From: Sphingomonas trueperi
GTDB lineage: Bacteria; Pseudomonadota; Alphaproteobacteria; Sphingomonadales; Sphingomonadaceae
DNA: 46,968 nt
Assembly: GCF_011927635.1 (NCBI RefSeq)
Contig: NZ_JAATJB010000021.1
Coordinates: forward strand, 1-46,968
Reading direction: 5' to 3'
Shown: in pieces, positions 32,918 through 40,736 of the stretch
How positions within the stretch are numbered: the stretch's first letter is position 1
Layout of the letters: every line of letters starts with the position of its first letter
Made by a program: the position numbers and the translations under genes
Notes under the pieces: generated by a model
What the model was told of the DNA's origin: nothing
Database searches by the model: none
What the model saw: the letters and a program-made list of their open reading frames with translations, nothing else

Positions 32918-34903
32918 ATGAAGTTCCTTATTGTTTCTCGCTCTGCGGCCGCTTTTGCGTTGGCCGCTGCTGCCTCGCTTCAGCCGGTGCACGCGCAGAC
33001 CGAGGATGACGCCGACGCGCTGCTCGTCACCGGCACCAGCCTGGAGGAAACGCTGCCGCGCCAGCGCGCCCGCTATGGCAGCGATCTGGCCCTGCGCAGT
33101 GAAACCCAGCTGCGGGAGAGCGGCGCGATCGACGTCGCGACCGCGCTGCGTACCGTGCCGGGTCTCTACCTTCAGCCTGCCAGCGGGCCGTTCAGCTATG
33201 TCGACGTGTCGCTGCAGGGCTCGCGGACGCAGGACGTTTTGTGGACCGTGGACGGCATCCGCATCAACAACCGGCTCTATGGCGGTACCTCGCCCAACGA
33301 CACGCTGCCGGCCAGCATGATCGAGCGGGTCGAGGTGCTGAAGGGCGGCGAAAGCCTGTTCTACGGCACACAGGCTGCCGCGGGCGTGATCAACGTCGTC
33401 ACCCGCGACTTCTCGGACCGCTTCGGCGGGCAGGTAGACGCCAGCGTCGACAGTTTTGCCGGCACCAACCTCGGCGGCTATGTGCGCGGCGGGGCGGGCA
33501 AGCACCAGTTCGTAGCCTGGGGTTCCCACAATCGCTCCGACGGATACCAGCCCTATAGCCGGATGGAACCGAGCGCGACCGATCGTGCCCGCGGCTACGA
33601 CCTGTGGTCCGTCGGCGGCAAATATCGCTACGATCTCGGTCCCGACTGGCGGTTCAGCCTCCAATATATCCACACCGAGGCGAAGCTCGACAATCTCAGC
33701 CCCACCCGCACCCGCGAAAGCCGCAACGATCGCAACGAGGAGATCGCCAGCGCCCGGCTCGATTATGTGGGGAGCGACGTGGTGCAGCTGTTCCTCAAGG
33801 GCTATTTCCACGACTGGAAGACCGCCTATGTCCAGATCCGCAACTCCCCGAGTGGTGGCGCGCCGGTGGTGGTGTACCCCGCCGGCACCTTCTGGGGCTT
33901 CAAGGACTATGGCGGCAGCGCGCTGGTCCAGCTGCGGCCGCATCGCGGGCTCGATTACCTGATCGGCTATGATTTCCAGCAGTTCAGCGGGCGCGAGGAC
34001 GTGCTGCGGATCGCCGCGACCGAGGAGCGCGTCCATGCCGGCACCTTCCAGATCCGCACCAACGACGACCTTTCGCGTCGCGCGCGGCTCTCGGCCGGGC
34101 TGCGCTACAACGATGGCAGCGGATCGCGGAAGACGGTGTGGAACGTCACCGGCCGCATCGAATTGCGCGACGATCTGTTCGTCCAGGCCAATGGTGGCAC
34201 GTCGTTCCTGCTGCCCAGCGCCTCGCAGCTCTACCAGATCGATCCCTGCTGCGAACGCGGCAACCCCAACCTCAGGCCGGAGGAGAGCCTTAGCGCCAAT
34301 GCCAGCATCGGCGGCACGCTGGCGAGCGGCCTGTTCCACTGGCAGGGCACGGTCTTCGCCCGGCGCATCGATCATCTGATCGATATCGATACCGCCAACC
34401 CCGCCTATCCGGACGGCATCTACCGCAATTCGGACTCGCGCGTGAACGTGCGCGGTGCCGAGCTGGTGCTGGGCGCGGTGATCGCCGACGCCTGGCACCT
34501 CGACGCGAGCTACACCTATGCCCGCGCGCGCAACGCCGGTTCGTCGCTCCAGCGCGACCGGACCCCCGAACAGCTGGCGCGCGGCACGGTCGCGTGGCGG
34601 CCACGCACGCTGCCGATCGGCGCCAACGCCTCGGTCAACTGGGTGGGCGACGCCTATACCTCGGCGAGCGGCTTCGGCCGGCGCAACTATGGCAAGTACG
34701 CGATCGTCGATGCCGGTGTGCACCTGTTCCCCGATGCGGCGCGCCGGCACCGTTTCGGCATCAACGTCGAGAACCTGTTCGACCGCGATTACGCGACGCG
34801 CGGCTTCCAGTCCGCCGTGTCGGATAGCGGGGTGGGGCGCTTCCTCTATTTCGCGCGCGGCGTGCCGCGGACGCTGCGAGTCAGCTACGGCCTGGGCTTC
34901 TGA
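32918..34903 (+). CDS. btuB: BtuB-like TonB-dependent cobalamin receptor
   Basis: A 661-residue outer-membrane receptor with a signal peptide (residues 1-26, PVHAQ) and a TonB-box-like DALLVTGTS. The plug includes VPGLYLQPASG, VDGIRINN and EVLKGGESLFYGTQAAAGVINVVTR, and the barrel ends in a terminal Phe (SYGLGF). The size matches BtuB rather than the 900-1000-residue sugar receptors elsewhere in the window. The cobalamin riboswitch upstream gives the substrate. The ATG at 32918 is preferred because GGGGG lies seven bases before it; the ATG at 32912 is too close to that site. The PepSY gene begins two bases after the stop. Confidence 0.9.
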   Translation: MKFLIVSRSAAAFALAAAASLQPVHAQTEDDADALLVTGTSLEETLPRQRARYGSDLALRSETQLRESGAIDVATALRTVPGLYLQPASGPFSYVDVSLQGSRTQDVLWTVDGIRINNRLYGGTSPNDTLPASMIERVEVLKGGESLFYGTQAAAGVINVVTRDFSDRFGGQVDASVDSFAGTNLGGYVRGGAGKHQFVAWGSHNRSDGYQPYSRMEPSATDRARGYDLWSVGGKYRYDLGPDWRFSLQYIHTEAKLDNLSPTRTRESRNDRNEEIASARLDYVGSDVVQLFLKGYFHDWKTAYVQIRNSPSGGAPVVVYPAGTFWGFKDYGGSALVQLRPHRGLDYLIGYDFQQFSGREDVLRIAATEERVHAGTFQIRTNDDLSRRARLSAGLRYNDGSGSRKTVWNVTGRIELRDDLFVQANGGTSFLLPSASQLYQIDPCCERGNPNLRPEESLSANASIGGTLASGLFHWQGTVFARRIDHLIDIDTANPAYPDGIYRNSDSRVNVRGAELVLGAVIADAWHLDASYTYARARNAGSSLQRDRTPEQLARGTVAWRPRTLPIGANASVNWVGDAYTSASGFGRRNYGKYAIVDAGVHLFPDAARRHRFGINVENLFDRDYATRGFQSAVSDSGVGRFLYFARGVPRTLRVSYGLGF

Positions 34904-34905
34904 CG

Positions 34906-36450
34906 ATGCCCAAGGCAGTCCTTGTCCTGCACCGCTGGCTGGGCGTCGTCATCGGCATGGTGATGACGCTCTGGTGTCTGTCGGGCTTCGTGATGCTGTA
35001 TGTAGACTATCCCCGGCTGACCCCGGCGGAGCAGGTGCGGGGGCTGCCGCTCCTGCGGCTGCCCGCTGCGGCGACGCGGGCGCGGATCGACCTGCCGGAC
35101 GCTCTGCCGCTGGCCTCGGCGCGGCTGGAGACCATGGCGGGGCGGACCGTCCTGCGCATCGTCCCCGCCGCGGCGACGGAGCGTCGGATAGGGCAGATTC
35201 GCGCGATGCCGGTCAGCTATGATCTCGCCACCGGCGCGCGCTTGGCCGAACTGGCGCCGGAGGATTTTCGCCGCATCGCCGTCGATTATGCCGCGCAGGC
35301 CAACATCGCCGGCGCACCCGCGCGGATTGCCGAGACCGGCATCGACCAATGGACCGTTCAAACCTTCCGTGCCAACCGTCCGCTCATCCGCGTCGACTAT
35401 GCCGATCCGGCCGGCACCAGCGTGTACATTGCCGGCAGGAGCGGTGAGATCGTCCAGCAGACGACGCGGTTCGAGCGCTTCTGGGGATGGCTCGGTGCGG
35501 TGCCCCACTGGCTCTATCCGACGTTGCTCCGCCAGAACGGCGCTGCCTGGAGCCAGGTGGTGATCTGGACCTCCCTGGTCGGCTGCTTCCTCACCGCCAC
35601 CGGCATCTGGGTCGGCATCGCCCGGCTGCGGCGGCGGAAGGATGGCAGCTTCGGCTCGCCGTACAAAGGGCTGTGGTGGTGGCACCATGTCTTGGGACTG
35701 GTCTTCGGCGTACTGACGCTGAGCTGGGTCGCGAGCGGGCTGTTGTCGATGAACCCCTGGGGTTTTCTCGACAGCCGCGCAGGTGCCGCCGAACACCAGC
35801 AACTCGCCGGGCCGATGGCCTGGGGTACGGTGCGCGCCGCACTTGCCCGTCTCGATCGCGTCCCCGCCGATACCCGCCGGGTGGAGAGCGTCGCCATGGC
35901 CGGTCGCGTCTTCCCGATCGCGATCGGCGGGTCCGGCAGCTCGATGCGCTTCGACGACCGGGGAGAACCCGCGCCGTTGCGACGCGAGGCGGTGGCAGCG
36001 GCACTGCGCGCCGGTCCGCCGCTCGCCAGCCTCGACCTGCTGACGGCCGAGGATTCCTATTATTACGGACACAAGGCCCCGGTTGCATTGCCGGTATGGC
36101 GGGCGGTGCGCGCCGATCGCGAGGCCACCCGGCTCTATATCGACGCACAAAGCGGGAAGCTGCTGCGCGCGGTAGACGGCAATGCGCGGGCCTTTCGGTG
36201 GCTTCAGGACGGTCTGCACCGGCTCGATTTGCCGGGCCTGCGGTCGCGCCCGGTCTGGGATCTGGTCGTGCTGCCGTTGCTCGCCATGGTTACCCTGGTC
36301 TGCGCCACCGGCACCTGGATGGGCGTGCGCAAGGCGAAGCGGGACCTGCGCCATATGCTTCGGCGACGGAAACTGGGTCGTGGACCACACCCGCGTCGCC
36401 ATGGGCACGGCGCGCGTGCCCTGCGTCATGCGGTGACAGGAAGGTGGTAA
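34906..36450 (+). CDS. PepSY-type transmembrane protein linked to the cobalamin receptor
   Basis: A 514-residue inner-membrane protein of the PepSY_TM group. Helices are visible at the start (LHRWLGVVIGMVMTLWCLSGFVMLY), near residue 205-225, near 260-280 (WWWHHVLGLVFGVLTLSWVASGLLSMN) and near 450. The HRWLG and WWWHHVLGL motifs are typical; the histidines may bind haem. Members next to TonB receptors are thought to reduce imported metal chelates. Here the receptor is under cobalamin control, so a role in corrinoid or metal reduction is possible. The final 25 or so residues are Arg/His-rich and run into the decayed copD region, so the natural C-terminus may have been altered. Confidence 0.8.
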   Translation: MPKAVLVLHRWLGVVIGMVMTLWCLSGFVMLYVDYPRLTPAEQVRGLPLLRLPAAATRARIDLPDALPLASARLETMAGRTVLRIVPAAATERRIGQIRAMPVSYDLATGARLAELAPEDFRRIAVDYAAQANIAGAPARIAETGIDQWTVQTFRANRPLIRVDYADPAGTSVYIAGRSGEIVQQTTRFERFWGWLGAVPHWLYPTLLRQNGAAWSQVVIWTSLVGCFLTATGIWVGIARLRRRKDGSFGSPYKGLWWWHHVLGLVFGVLTLSWVASGLLSMNPWGFLDSRAGAAEHQQLAGPMAWGTVRAALARLDRVPADTRRVESVAMAGRVFPIAIGGSGSSMRFDDRGEPAPLRREAVAAALRAGPPLASLDLLTAEDSYYYGHKAPVALPVWRAVRADREATRLYIDAQSGKLLRAVDGNARAFRWLQDGLHRLDLPGLRSRPVWDLVVLPLLAMVTLVCATGTWMGVRKAKRDLRHMLRRRKLGRGPHPRRHGHGARALRHAVTGRW

Positions 36451-36722
36451 GATACGCCGTCGCCGCGAGTACGCCGGCGAACAGCAGGATCTCGGCGATG
36501 ATCACCCGGCGCAGCCAGCTGCGCGTGGGCGGGCTGTGGGCAATGCGGAGTGTGAGGGGCTGCCTGTTCACGCCGGCCAGAGGGAGCAGCGCCGGTCAAT
36601 GCGAGCTTGGTCGGCAGCCCCTGCGTATAGGCACTGGCGAGATCGATCCGGAACGCGAGCAGGGGCACAGCGGCGGCGAGTGCGGCGGCGACCACCCACA
36701 CCGCCTGTCGGCTGAAGGTGCG
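36425..36722 (-). pseudogene. copD 3' fragment (copper resistance D family)
   Basis: Two frames together give the C-terminal half of a CopD-type membrane protein: FSRQAVWVVAAALAAAVPLL and TKLALTG, then after a frame change LLPLAGVNRQPLTL, LRRVIIAEILLFAGVLAATA and LTTFLSPH. The frame change lies at about 36580-36590. The N-terminal half of copD is absent; the frame instead continues upstream into an AraC-type regulator. The 3' end overlaps the PepSY gene. CopD proteins are inner-membrane copper transport components; this one cannot be functional. Confidence 0.55.
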
Positions 36723-37520
36723 GAAATGATCATTGCCCATTTCATGGTTGATGAGCGTCTGCACGGTGCGTTCCGACGCTCCCATGTGCTCGACGAAAGC
36801 CGCGAAGGTTAGCTCGGGATCAAGGAACACGCGTTCGGTCCATCAGGCTCGACAGCCAGCGATGCAACTCGCCAACATGCCAGAGGCCGGGCTGTGGCGT
36901 TGCTTCCGTCGGCGACGAAGCTTTTTCCAGGATGCCGAGCGTCAGCACATCGGCCCGCACAGTCATCAGCCTGCCCGCCAGCCATAGTGCAAAGGCGAAC
37001 GCCATCGCGGTCTGGGCCATGGCGAACGCGAGCGGACGCCAGGCGAAGCCGAACAGCGCATCGGCCGCCAGTCGATAAATAGCATCCCGCCAAGGAGAAC
37101 GGCGACCAGGATCCCGGCGTCGTGACGTTGCTGAATCAGGTCGCCCTGACGTTCGGCGATCAGCCGCCAGACCAGATGGCCGACGATCGCGAAGCCCATC
37201 GGTACGAGCAGGAACGACAGGCCCGTGCCCGCGAGCGCGTCGCCGAGCAGCCCGCGATCCACTGCGTCGATGGCGACCCAGGCCAGACCGATACCCAGCA
37301 CGCCCCCTCCCAACCTGAACCGACTCTCAAAGCACGATAGGCAGAACCACCATAGGAAGACGACCGCGAAACCGCTCACGGTGTGAGCGATGGTGCCGAC
37401 CGTCCCGGCTGGGGACGGCGTAGTGATCGGTGTGTTGCCTATGAGGAAGCCGGACAGGCGGAGCGCCAAGGGTACGAACAGTACCGCAGGCAAACCAATC
37501 GGCCGCTCATGCCGCGTCAA
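36711..37520 (-). pseudogene. AraC-family regulator with membrane N-terminus, broken
   Basis: The 5' frame, starting at a TTG that overlaps the MFS stop (TTGA), encodes several hydrophobic helices (TVSGFAVVFLWWFCLSCFES, GLSFLLVPMGFAIVGHL). A frame change at about 37068-37073 leads to LFGFAWRPLAFAMAQTAM, and a second at about 36826-36834 leads to the AraC-type DNA-binding helix VFLDPELTFAAF and SERTVQTLINHEMG. The protein then ends inside its HTH domain by fusion to copD at about 36711-36722. The membrane-plus-AraC layout is a known regulator type. The first frame change is explained by loss of one CTGG from a tandem pair. Confidence 0.58.
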
Positions 37521-38776
37521 CCTCGATCCGTCAGCTCCGTGCAGACAACCGGGGAAAGCAAGGCGATCAGGCAAACGAGCGTTCCCAACCCTCCCGTCAG
37601 CACGAACAGCCACCGCACGCCGAGAATTTCGCCGAGCGGTGCGGCGGCGAGCAGGCCGACGGGGGCGGCTAAGCCCATTATCGTGCCGAGCAGCGCCAGC
37701 ACGCGGCCCTGCAGATGGTTCGGCACGGTCGTCTGAATCAGCACGGTGAACGGCGCGTCGCCAAGGATGAAGGTGACGCCGCTCAGCGCCCAGAACAGCG
37801 TCGCCAGCCAGAACAAGCCGGGCGGCACCAGCGCTGCCGCCATCAGCGTGGCGCAGGATAACATGAACCCCCACAATATCCAGGACATGAGCCGCTTCGG
37901 CACGAAGGTCGCGACGATCGCGCTCCCAACGATCATACCCGCGCCGCCCAATCCTTCCAGCACTGCGACCGCTTGCGGGCCGCCGCCGAAATGCTGTTTC
38001 ACAAGCAACGGCAACAATTCGGCGCTGGGCATCACCACCAGCACCACGGCAGTCAGCAGGGCGTAGACGCGACGCAGCCTGGGACTACGCCAAACGATGG
38101 CGATGCCCTCGCCAAATTCGGCCCACATGCCTTTGCTTTCGCTTGGCATCCGCTGCTGCGGAATGCGGAAGAACAGCAGCGGCGCGATCCCGAGCACCGC
38201 CGTCGCGACATCGATCCACAAGGCCATGCCCACCGGCATCAGGCCGATCGCCAGCGCGCCCAGCGGCGCAGCGGCGACGGTGACGATGCCCATCATCGTC
38301 TGGTTGAGCCCGACAGCGCGCGGCAGGAAATGAGCCGGCACCAACATTGCCTCGCTGGCCGCGGCTGCCGGCATCTGGAAGGCGGCGGCGGCGCTGCGCA
38401 CGAACATTGCCGCATAGACATGCCAGAGCGCGACGCTGCCGTGCAGGAAGAGCGCGATCAGCACCAGGATGCAGCCCGCGCCGATCGCATCGGACATGAT
38501 CATCAGCGTGCGGCGGCTGTAGCGATCCGCGAAGGTTCCACCGATCGGTCCGAGCAATGCCTGCGGCAACAGCCCCACCAGCCCTGCGGTAGCCAGCGCG
38601 CCGAAGGTGCCCACCGTATCGGTGATCCACCAGATCAGCACGAACTGGGTCATCGCGGAACCGATTACCGATAGCGTCTGCCCGCTGAAGATCGACCAAT
38701 AGCGCCAACGCCAGCCAGAACCCGGATCGGATTCCGTAGCGGGCACAGGTGGTTCGGAAGCACAGTGAGAGGTCAT
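37517..38776 (-). CDS. MFS exporter (EntS/macrolide-efflux-like)
   Basis: A 419-residue major facilitator with 12 predicted helices. The first helix region IFSGQTLSVIGSAMTQFVLIWWITD and the loop GGTFADRYSRRTLMIMSDA are typical of the MFS_3 group, which includes the enterobactin exporter EntS and macrolide efflux proteins. It is the last intact gene of the efflux operon and overlaps the cytochrome b561 gene by 4 bp. It may move a small molecule across the inner membrane to the periplasm, where the RND pump could pick it up; this is inference from co-transcription. Confidence 0.85.
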   Translation of the reverse strand: MTSHCASEPPVPATESDPGSGWRWRYWSIFSGQTLSVIGSAMTQFVLIWWITDTVGTFGALATAGLVGLLPQALLGPIGGTFADRYSRRTLMIMSDAIGAGCILVLIALFLHGSVALWHVYAAMFVRSAAAAFQMPAAAASEAMLVPAHFLPRAVGLNQTMMGIVTVAAAPLGALAIGLMPVGMALWIDVATAVLGIAPLLFFRIPQQRMPSESKGMWAEFGEGIAIVWRSPRLRRVYALLTAVVLVVMPSAELLPLLVKQHFGGGPQAVAVLEGLGGAGMIVGSAIVATFVPKRLMSWILWGFMLSCATLMAAALVPPGLFWLATLFWALSGVTFILGDAPFTVLIQTTVPNHLQGRVLALLGTIMGLAAPVGLLAAAPLGEILGVRWLFVLTGGLGTLVCLIALLSPVVCTELTDRG

Positions 38777-39321
38777 AGCATCCGTGGCAGCACGTTGGTA
38801 TCACGCCCGCGATCGAGAAAGCGGTGCTTGATCACACCCAGGACGTGGAGGGCGACCAAGGCGAGCAGCGCGTAGGCGAGCGTCTTGTGCGCCCATGCGA
38901 ATACCGCAAAAGCACGGTCGTTCTTCGGCAGGAGTTCGGGCAGATCGAGGCCGAAAAAGGGAATGCCGTCGCTTTGCGCGAAACTGCTGGACGTCGCATA
39001 GCCCATCAGCGGCACCAGCATCGCCAGCGCCAGCAGCGCATGATGTACGATAGCGGACAGTGTCCTTTCCGCTTTGGACAAGCCAGCAGGAGGCGGTGGC
39101 AGGGCGGAACGCAGGCGGATGGCCAGTGCAATGCTTCCGGCAACGAACGCGAGAACGCCGAGTTCTTTGTGGAGGGGATACATCCACGCGAACTTCGCAG
39201 GCAGGCTGTCGGGGAGGCTGGTCATCGTCCAACCCAGAGCGACCAATCCCAACAGGAGCGCGGCGCGCATCCAGTGCAGCATCCGCATTGGCAACGGATA
39301 GCGCGTGCTCGCGTGCATCAT
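38773..39321 (-). CDS. Cytochrome b561 family protein
   Basis: A 182-residue four-helix membrane cytochrome. Likely haem b ligands are His16 (MLHW), His51 (HKELG), His145 (WAHKTLAY) and His159 (ALHVLGVIKHRF), in the usual spacing for bacterial b561 proteins of the CybB type. Such proteins oxidise quinol and pass electrons to oxygen, superoxide or periplasmic partners. It overlaps the channel gene upstream and the MFS gene downstream by 4 bp each, so it is a fixed part of the efflux operon, an unusual place for it. Confidence 0.87.
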   Translation of the reverse strand: MMHASTRYPLPMRMLHWMRAALLLGLVALGWTMTSLPDSLPAKFAWMYPLHKELGVLAFVAGSIALAIRLRSALPPPPAGLSKAERTLSAIVHHALLALAMLVPLMGYATSSSFAQSDGIPFFGLDLPELLPKNDRAFAVFAWAHKTLAYALLALVALHVLGVIKHRFLDRGRDTNVLPRML

Positions 39322-40736
39322 CGTGTTGCTTTCTCTCGAACGTCGCCGCCCAGCGCGCGGTACAGCGCCGCAGCAGCGGCTAGTTGATCTCGTCGTGCCA
39401 AGAGCGTGGCTTGCCGTGCCGCATAGGTGGTGCGCTGTGCGTCGAGCAGTTCGATGCGGCTGGTCTGCCCGGCGGCATAGGCCATGGCAGCCAGCGCCGT
39501 CCGGCGCTCGGTCGCGACGACGGCGGCGCGCTGTTCGGTGAGTTGCGCGGCATAGGTCGACTGGGCGGCGAGCCCGTCGGCAACCTCGCGAAACCCGGTC
39601 TGGATCGCCTTTTCATAAGCGGCGACAGCGCTCGACGCGCGCAGCTTGGCGAGGTCGAGATTGCCGCGCAGTTCGCCGCCACGGAAGATCGGCACGCTGA
39701 TCGCCGGCGTGTACGACCAGCTGCGGCTGGCACCGCGGAACAGGCTGTCCAGCGCCAGGCTCGCGAAACCGAACGCCCCGGTCAGCGAGGCGCGCGGGAA
39801 GAAGGCCGCGCGGGCCGCACCGATATCGGCGTTGGCGGCGCGCAACTCATGTTCCGCCTGGGCGATGTCCGGGCGGCGCATCAGCAGATCCGAGGGCGCA
39901 CCGGCTGCCAACGCGGTGCGAACCGGCTGGTCGAGCAGCGACAGCGCGGACGGCAGATCGGCAGGCAGCGGCGCGCCCACCGCCAGCGTCAGCGCGTTCG
40001 TCGCCTGCACCCGTTCACGCTCGCGCTGGGCGAGGTCGGCCCGGGCCTGCCGGGCCTGTCCCTCCGCCTGCTCGAGATCGTCGCCGCTCGCCTGGCCCGC
40101 CGCCCGGCGCAGGCGGGTGATCTCGAGCGACGCCTGCCAGTCCTCCAGCGTCGCGCGCGCCAGGAACAGCTGTTCCTCGGCGAGCCGCTCGGTCCAATAG
40201 GCCTCGGCCACCGCGCCGATCACCGCCAGCCGCACCGCCCGCCGCGCCTCGACCGAGGCCAGCCAGCGCTGCAGCGCCGCCGCGTTCATCGCGCGTACGC
40301 GCCCGAACAGATCGAGCTCGAAGCTGGTCAGCGCCACCTGCGCGGCGAACTGGCCGAATTCGAAACCGGTCGCGCTGCCGCCCGGCGCCAGGCCGACGCC
40401 GGCACCGGCCACCGACGAGGGCTGGCGCTGGCGCGTATAGTTTCCCTCGGCATTGGCGCCCGGCAAGGCCTGCGTGCGCTGCACCCGCAGCTGCGCATAG
40501 GTCGCCTCGGCATTCAGCGCGGCGATGCGCAGGTCGCGGTTGCTGTCGAGCGACAATGCAATCAGCCGTTGCAGGCGCGGATCGCCGAACATGCCCCGCC
40601 ATTCGGGCAGCGCCTCCGTTCCATCGACCACCGGATAGGCATGATCGACGGGCGGTGCCGGCAAGGTCCGTCTCGGCGTCATCGAGCAGGCGGTCGTCGT
40701 CAGGAGCATCACGAGTAAAAGACGGCGCATCGTCAT
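39318..40736 (-). CDS. NodT-family outer-membrane efflux lipoprotein (TolC-like)
   Basis: A 472-residue outer-membrane factor. The signal is lipoprotein-type (MLLTTTAC, Cys17). The body contains the paired repeats of TolC proteins, with WRGMFGDPRLQRLIALSLDSN near the start, SFELDLFGRVR in repeat one, and AFFPRASLTGAFGFAS plus PAISVPIFRGGELRGNLDLA in repeat two. It would form the exit duct for the RND pump. The ATG overlaps the pump stop by 4 bp (ATGA), which settles the start; the same frame is open for a further 186 codons inside the pump gene. Confidence 0.92.
   Translation of the reverse strand: MTMRRLLLVMLLTTTACSMTPRRTLPAPPVDHAYPVVDGTEALPEWRGMFGDPRLQRLIALSLDSNRDLRIAALNAEATYAQLRVQRTQALPGANAEGNYTRQRQPSSVAGAGVGLAPGGSATGFEFGQFAAQVALTSFELDLFGRVRAMNAAALQRWLASVEARRAVRLAVIGAVAEAYWTERLAEEQLFLARATLEDWQASLEITRLRRAAGQASGDDLEQAEGQARQARADLAQRERERVQATNALTLAVGAPLPADLPSALSLLDQPVRTALAAGAPSDLLMRRPDIAQAEHELRAANADIGAARAAFFPRASLTGAFGFASLALDSLFRGASRSWSYTPAISVPIFRGGELRGNLDLAKLRASSAVAAYEKAIQTGFREVADGLAAQSTYAAQLTEQRAAVVATERRTALAAMAYAAGQTSRIELLDAQRTTYAARQATLLARRDQLAAAAALYRALGGDVREKATR

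Noticed and set aside
32669..34750. 693-codon minus-strand frame opposite the cobalamin receptor
   Set aside because: Antisense to a well-supported BtuB-like gene and to part of its riboswitch leader; no domain is visible.
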